NCBI GenBank assembly: GCA_003499325.1
Contig: DNIP01000138.1
Location: forward strand, 1,603 to 11,333
Length of the DNA: 9,731 nucleotides
Source of the DNA: Oscillospiraceae bacterium
GTDB taxonomy: Bacteria; Bacillota; Clostridia; Oscillospirales; Acutalibacteraceae
Direction of reading: 5' to 3'
This document shows positions 6,036-9,731 of this stretch, piece after piece. Made by a program: the position numbers and the translations under genes. The notes beneath the pieces were generated by a model. That model worked only from the letters and a program-made list of their open reading frames with translations. It was not told the origin of the DNA and searched no databases. How positions within the stretch are numbered: the stretch's first letter is position 1; each line of letters starts with the position of its first letter.

Positions 6036-8864
6036 ATGAAATACAACATCGGTGATACCCTCCACGGCTTTGTCGTGGAACAGCGCCGCCACGTCAAGGA
6101 GGTCGGCGGCGACCTGTATATCCTGCGCCACACCCACAGCGGCGCGATGCTCTGCTACGTCGATAACGACGACCGCAACAAGACCTACTCCATTACTTTC
6201 GCGACCCCGTCGCATGATTCGACCGGTGTGTTCCATATCCTCGAGCACAGCGTTTTGTGCGGGTCACAAAAATACCCCGTTGACGATCCCTTTGTCGAGC
6301 TGATGAAAAGCTCGCTGTATACCTTCCTCAACGCGATGACCTTCCCCGACAAGACGATGTACCCCGTGTCGAGCATGAACGACAAGGATCTGATGAACCT
6401 GATGTCGGTCTACACCGACGCGGTGTTCCGTCCGCTGATCTATGATAATGAGAACGCCTTCCGTCAGGAGGGCTGGCATATCGAGCGAGACGAGAACGGC
6501 AAGCCCTATTATCAGGGTGTCGTCTACAATGAGATGAAGGGCGCCTTGGGTGATCCCGAAGAAACGCTGTATCAGGCGGTGTTCAACGAGAGCTATGAGC
6601 CGTGCCAATACACCACCGTCTCGGGCGGTCATCCCGACCACATCGTCAAGCTTACCTATGAGGATTTCATCGCCAACCATAAGAAATACTACCATCCGTC
6701 CAACGCAAGATTTTACCTCTACGGCAAGATGGAGATCGATGAGAAGCTTCGCTTCCTCGACGAGGAATATCTGAGCAAGGTCGAGCCGCAGGAAGCGATC
6801 GAGGAGCCGAAAATCACCGTCAAAAAGCAGGAAAAGCCCTTCTACTGCACCTACACCGCCGACGGTGAGAAGAAGAACGAGGATTATATCGCGTTCACTT
6901 ATCCGATCTGCGAGATGCCCGCCTTCACTACCTATCTCGGACTGTCCGTCCTCACCGATATCCTCGCCGACACCAACTATGATCCGCTCAAAAAGCGTAT
7001 TCTCGACAAGGGCTTGGCGGTGGAATGTGAGTGCGAGATGATCGAGGACATCGCCTATCCCCTCTTCACGATCAAGCTCCGCCACTGTGACGCAAGCCGC
7101 CTTGACGAGATCGAGCGCGAGGTCACCGCGTGCCTGGAGGAATGTGCCGCGGGACTGGACAGAGAAGCGGTACGCGCGAAGCTGAGCACCACCGAATTCA
7201 GCCTGCGCGAGGGCAGCGCCGCCGGACTGACCAAGGGACTGTACTACAATATCCAGATCGCCGACACATGGCTGTACGGCTATGAGCCGTGGCGCTATCT
7301 CGAGTATGAGGAGTCGCTCGCGACCCTCAAAGAGATCATGGAGAAGGGCTATTTTGAGGATCTGATCCGGGTATTCCTGCTATGGAATCAAAACCGCAAT
7401 ATCGTTGTGATGACCCCCACCGCGACCGAGAAGAAATATGCCGAGCCCGACGAGAACGCCGCTGTTACAGCTAATGACAGAGGCGCCTCCGATCGGGACG
7501 AGAAAAAGGACGCGTGCATCCCGCACTTAAATATCGATGACATCGAAAAAAAAGCCGTACCCTTCCTGACAGAAGTAAAAGGAAAAGAAGCTCCGTTTCT
7601 GTATCATCCGCTGAAAACGGACGGCATCGTCTATGCCGATTTGTTCTTTGATATCGGACAGGCAAGCGATGACGAGCTGTTCGACGTCAGCATCCTGACC
7701 TCCCTGCTCGGCAATATTGCCACCTCTGACACCGACGGCAAGACCCTTCAAACTAAGCTCGGGCTGTACACAGGCTCGCTGAGCATGTCGGGCTCCGTAT
7801 CGAGCTATGACAGCAGGGTGATCTCCTCCGCTGTGCTGCGCTTCAAGGCACTCGCCGACAACTACGCGCAGGCGGCTTCCCTTGCCGAAGAGATTCTCAC
7901 AAAGACCGTTTTTGACGATCAAAAGGCGATCTGTGATCTGATCGACCAGATGGTGACCGAGCTGCAGCTGGGCTTCATCAATAATTCCAGCCAGATCGCC
8001 GCGATCCGTGCCGCCGCGACCCACAACACGCGCGACGCGATCCTCGACAAGACGGGCGGCATCCGCTTCTATCAGCGTATCAAAGCGCTCAAGGAAAAGT
8101 TAGTTTCCGAGCCCGAGAGCTTCACAGCGCTCAAAGCGCGGCTCGAAGCGGCTTACGATAAATTCATCCGAAACGGCAAAGCGGTATTCTCCCTTGCCTG
8201 TGATGAAGAAAGCTATGAAAAGATCAAGGATACTCCCCTGCCGATGCGGGGCATCCTGACCGACACGATCAGTCAGGCACACAGCGCCCTGCTCAGCGGC
8301 AATATCGCGCTGTGCGCGCCCTGCGACATCGTATTCAACGGCTACAGCTTCAACGCGGACAGCGATCTCAGCGGCGGCGCCCTGCTGCTCGCCAAAAAAA
8401 TTCTCTCCCTCGAATACCTGTGGCAGAAGATCCGCGTCGAAAACGGCGCCTACGGCTGCGGCACGATTCCGAATTCCGCCAAGCGACTCGATATGTGGAG
8501 CTACCGCGACCCGCAGGTCGGGATCACGCTGAACACCTTCCGACATGCCGGAGAGTTCCTCAGCAAACTACAGCTCAGCGACCGCGCCTTAGAGGATTAT
8601 ATCATCAGCGTGGTGCGCTCGCTCGACAATCCGCAGCTGCCCCGCGCGACCGCGTATCTGAGCTCCGTTTACTATCTGCTCGGCAGAGATAACGCCGCGA
8701 TCCAGAGGGAGCGCGACGAGCTGTTATCCTCGACCCTCGGGGAACTCCATACGATCGGCGACAAGCTGAATAAATATGCAGATGACGCCGCATTTTGTAC
8801 CGTCGGCAGCGCCGAAAATATCGAAGCCCACAAGGATTTGTATGACGCGATCCTGAAGCTGTAA
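6036..8864 (+). CDS. M16C family zinc metalloprotease (presequence protease-like insulinase)
   Basis: This 942-residue protein is a full-length single-chain M16C peptidase, the group containing mitochondrial PreP, whose members degrade peptides in a closed chamber. The inverted zinc motif HILEH is at 67-71 (His67, Glu70, His71). The third ligand is probably Glu166 in GVVYNEMKGALGD. In the C-terminal half, Arg800 and Tyr806 in RVENGAYGCG match the R-x5-Y pair that contacts substrate in this family. Likely layout: M16 catalytic domain (about 30-220), inactive M16 domain (to about 450), linker, M16C-associated domain (about 495-740), and C-terminal M16 domain. No signal peptide is seen, so it is probably cytosolic. 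The linker at 462-494 is short and polar and lacks the helical hairpin I expect. GGAAAGGA at 6019-6026 supports the start. The nearest upstream promoter seen is at 5427. Confidence 0.95.
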   Translation: MKYNIGDTLHGFVVEQRRHVKEVGGDLYILRHTHSGAMLCYVDNDDRNKTYSITFATPSHDSTGVFHILEHSVLCGSQKYPVDDPFVELMKSSLYTFLNAMTFPDKTMYPVSSMNDKDLMNLMSVYTDAVFRPLIYDNENAFRQEGWHIERDENGKPYYQGVVYNEMKGALGDPEETLYQAVFNESYEPCQYTTVSGGHPDHIVKLTYEDFIANHKKYYHPSNARFYLYGKMEIDEKLRFLDEEYLSKVEPQEAIEEPKITVKKQEKPFYCTYTADGEKKNEDYIAFTYPICEMPAFTTYLGLSVLTDILADTNYDPLKKRILDKGLAVECECEMIEDIAYPLFTIKLRHCDASRLDEIEREVTACLEECAAGLDREAVRAKLSTTEFSLREGSAAGLTKGLYYNIQIADTWLYGYEPWRYLEYEESLATLKEIMEKGYFEDLIRVFLLWNQNRNIVVMTPTATEKKYAEPDENAAVTANDRGASDRDEKKDACIPHLNIDDIEKKAVPFLTEVKGKEAPFLYHPLKTDGIVYADLFFDIGQASDDELFDVSILTSLLGNIATSDTDGKTLQTKLGLYTGSLSMSGSVSSYDSRVISSAVLRFKALADNYAQAASLAEEILTKTVFDDQKAICDLIDQMVTELQLGFINNSSQIAAIRAAATHNTRDAILDKTGGIRFYQRIKALKEKLVSEPESFTALKARLEAAYDKFIRNGKAVFSLACDEESYEKIKDTPLPMRGILTDTISQAHSALLSGNIALCAPCDIVFNGYSFNADSDLSGGALLLAKKILSLEYLWQKIRVENGAYGCGTIPNSAKRLDMWSYRDPQVGITLNTFRHAGEFLSKLQLSDRALEDYIISVVRSLDNPQLPRATAYLSSVYYLLGRDNAAIQRERDELLSSTLGELHTIGDKLNKYADDAAFCTVGSAENIEAHKDLYDAILKL

Positions 8865-8890
8865 AACTGAATTCACTCATTGTTATTTTA

Positions 8891-8927
8891 CAAAAGACCG
8901 TTAAAAGATTAACGGTCTTTTGTTCTT
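8891..8927 (+). terminator. Intrinsic terminator after the protease gene
   Basis: A perfect 14-bp stem, CAAAAGACCGTTAA/TTAACGGTCTTTTG (8891-8904 and 8909-8922), has a 4-nt loop and is followed by a T-rich tail TTCTTC. It sits 26 bp after the stop codon and ends the protease transcript before the next promoter. Confidence 0.85.
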
Positions 8928-8959
8928 CTGCGCGCTTTGAAAAAATCTCAAAAAATATT

Positions 8960-8975
8960 GTCAATACCTGTTGAC
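8960..8975. promoter_or_regulatory. Candidate operator over the -35 box of the BlaI-type gene
   Basis: A short inverted repeat, GTCAA-N6-TTGAC, has its right arm inside the -35 box. The position would suit autoregulation by the BlaI-type repressor. The 5-bp arms do not match the TACA/TGTA dyad known for BlaI/MecI, so this is only a weak candidate. Confidence 0.3.
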
Positions 8976-8999
8976 TAAATGCGGTTTTTATATTATAAT
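8971..8999 (+). promoter_or_regulatory. Sigma-A promoter of the BlaI-type regulator gene
   Basis: TTGACT (8971-8976) and TATAAT (8994-8999) are separated by 17 bp. The predicted start near 9006 leaves a leader of about 70 nt before ATG 9076. Confidence 0.85.
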
Positions 9000-9075
9000 C
9001 ACGCCATAAACATACATAAAATGCATTATCTTTCGATTCATCCCAATGTTTCCGACTGTAAGAAAGAGGTATGTT

Positions 9076-9447
9076 ATGATGACAAAAAGCGAAAAGCAAA
9101 TCATGGATCTGTTGTGGAGCGTCGATGAACCGCTATCCTGCACCGAGATCATCCAAATGTCCGGCGACAAAACATGGAAGGACAGCTATGTGCACTCCCT
9201 GATCAAATCCTTGATGAAGAAGGATCTGGTCGAGGTCGTGTCGTTCGAGCTGGTCTCGCGCAGCTATGCACGCAAGTTTGTTCCCAAGCTCAGCAAGGAG
9301 AGCTATTACCTGCGTGAATACCTGAATGAGAACCCCGATAACAGCTTTATCAAGCTGTTCACCGCCTATACGGAGCAATGCGATCATGCCGACGAGATCA
9401 AGGCGATCGAGGGCGTGATCGCTCAGTGGAAGGCTGACCGTTCATAA
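9076..9447 (+). CDS. BlaI/MecI/CopY family transcriptional repressor
   Basis: This 123-residue protein has the winged-helix layout of the BlaI/MecI family. SEKQIMDLLWSVDEPLSCTEI (residues 5-25, written here only to show its likeness to the usual first helices) leads to the recognition-helix region WKDSYVHSLIKSLMKKDLVE (34-53). The wing at about 55-70 contains RSYARKFVP, and a helical dimerisation tail follows. I chose ATG 9076 (9079 is the alternative) because AAAGAGG at 9063-9069 precedes it closely. The in-frame ATG at 9046 has no ribosome binding site. The gene is monocistronic between its own promoter and terminator. No BlaR1-type sensor peptidase or beta-lactamase gene is adjacent within the window, so target and signal are unknown. 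Confidence 0.9.
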   Translation: MMTKSEKQIMDLLWSVDEPLSCTEIIQMSGDKTWKDSYVHSLIKSLMKKDLVEVVSFELVSRSYARKFVPKLSKESYYLREYLNENPDNSFIKLFTAYTEQCDHADEIKAIEGVIAQWKADRS

Positions 9448-9464
9448 CACAAGCAAGCATCAAA

Positions 9465-9501
9465 AAGGAGAGAAGCAATCGCTTCTCTCCTTACTTTTTT
9501 T
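9465..9501 (+). terminator. Intrinsic terminator of the BlaI-type gene
   Basis: A perfect 12-bp stem, AAGGAGAGAAGC/GCTTCTCTCCTT (9465-9476 and 9481-9492), has a 4-nt loop and is followed by AC and seven T. It begins 18 bp after the stop codon. Confidence 0.93.
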
Positions 9502-9701
9502 GAATTCGGTTGTGATTGCCACTCGTCGTCACTCGCCGTATTCGGCAGGCATATCCGGTTGGTATGCCTTGACCTCATGTGGCTGCTCCTCCTCTCCCCA
9601 CCACGCAGGAGCGTGTCGGGAACCCGGGAAGGGACTTCGCAACGACATGTTAATGAGCTTTCCGGTGCAACCCGCAGGCTATTGTGCTCTTCAAAACTGT
9701 C
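9502..9701. other. Intergenic sequence without a supported gene
   Basis: Open frames exist on both strands (9500-9721 plus, 9423-9704 minus). Both run through the heptad array or the terminator, lack ribosome binding sites, and resemble no family I know. On the minus strand the stretch around 9650-9635 reads TGTCGTTGCGAAG, close to TGTCATTGCGAAG in element B. This may be the interior of another heptad-bounded element cut by the window edge. Confidence 0.4.
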
Positions 9702-9731
9702 CACTGACCACTAACCACTGACCACTGACCA
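9702..9731 (-). repeat. Heptad array E at the right edge of the window
   Basis: The minus strand from 9729 reads GTCAGTG, GTCAGTG, GTTAGTG, GTCAGTG, then a decayed GACAGTT (9701-9695). The period is exactly 7 bp, and the varying position is the third base, as in the other arrays. The array may continue past the window end. No inverted partner is visible inside the window. Confidence 0.75.

Noticed and set aside
9500..9721. 73-codon plus-strand open frame after the BlaI terminator, and a 93-codon minus-strand frame across it
   Set aside because: One begins at the terminator T-tract and ends in the heptad array; the other runs through the terminator. Neither has a ribosome binding site or recognisable domain.
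3128..9731. CRISPR array
   Set aside because: The repeats have a 7-bp period with no spacers, and the gaps contain no 25-40 bp direct repeats.

Overview
The window looks like chromosomal DNA from a Gram-positive anaerobe of the class Clostridia, probably a gut member of the Oscillospirales/Ruminococcaceae. This rests on the PUA-less glutamate 5-kinase, the C_GCAxxG_C_C-type cysteine protein, the PreP-like M16C peptidase and BlaI-family regulator, strong GGAGG-type ribosome binding sites, and intergenic palindromes of a kind I remember from gut Clostridia. The taxonomic placement is inference from memory, not a search result.

Minus-strand half (1-5344). Reading from right to left, purC (purine synthesis) has its own sigma-A promoter and a strong intrinsic terminator. 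It is followed by a proline-biosynthesis operon, proB-proA-proC, which ends with a patatin-like phospholipase gene. proA/proC and proC/patatin each overlap by ATGA, so the last three genes are probably translationally coupled. ProB, ProA and ProC together convert glutamate to proline. The phospholipase has no obvious place in that pathway.

Plus-strand half (5427-9501). A promoter divergent from purC drives a small C_GCAxxG_C_C-family cysteine protein. A 942-residue PreP-like M16C zinc metalloprotease follows, possibly on the same transcript, and ends at a long hairpin. A BlaI/MecI-type repressor then stands alone between its own promoter and terminator. The remaining ~230 bases (9502-9731) hold no supported gene.

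The most unusual content is intergenic. Three gaps (between proA and proB, between proB and purC, and between the cysteine protein and the protease) each hold an element bounded by short arrays of 7-bp repeats in inverted orientation. A fourth array lies at the right edge of the window. Written from outside inward, nearly all heptads fit G/A-T-(T/G/C)-A followed by three bases. Those three bases are fixed within an element and differ between elements (GGA, ACG, GTG). Two elements also share a ~30-bp inner core (26/30 identical), and a related core sits near position 45. Two arrays begin at or within 3 bp of the stop codons of proB and purC, and another ends just before the protease ribosome binding site. 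I treat these as one family of miniature, structured, probably mobile elements with changeable heptad ends. It is the main candidate here for something poorly described.
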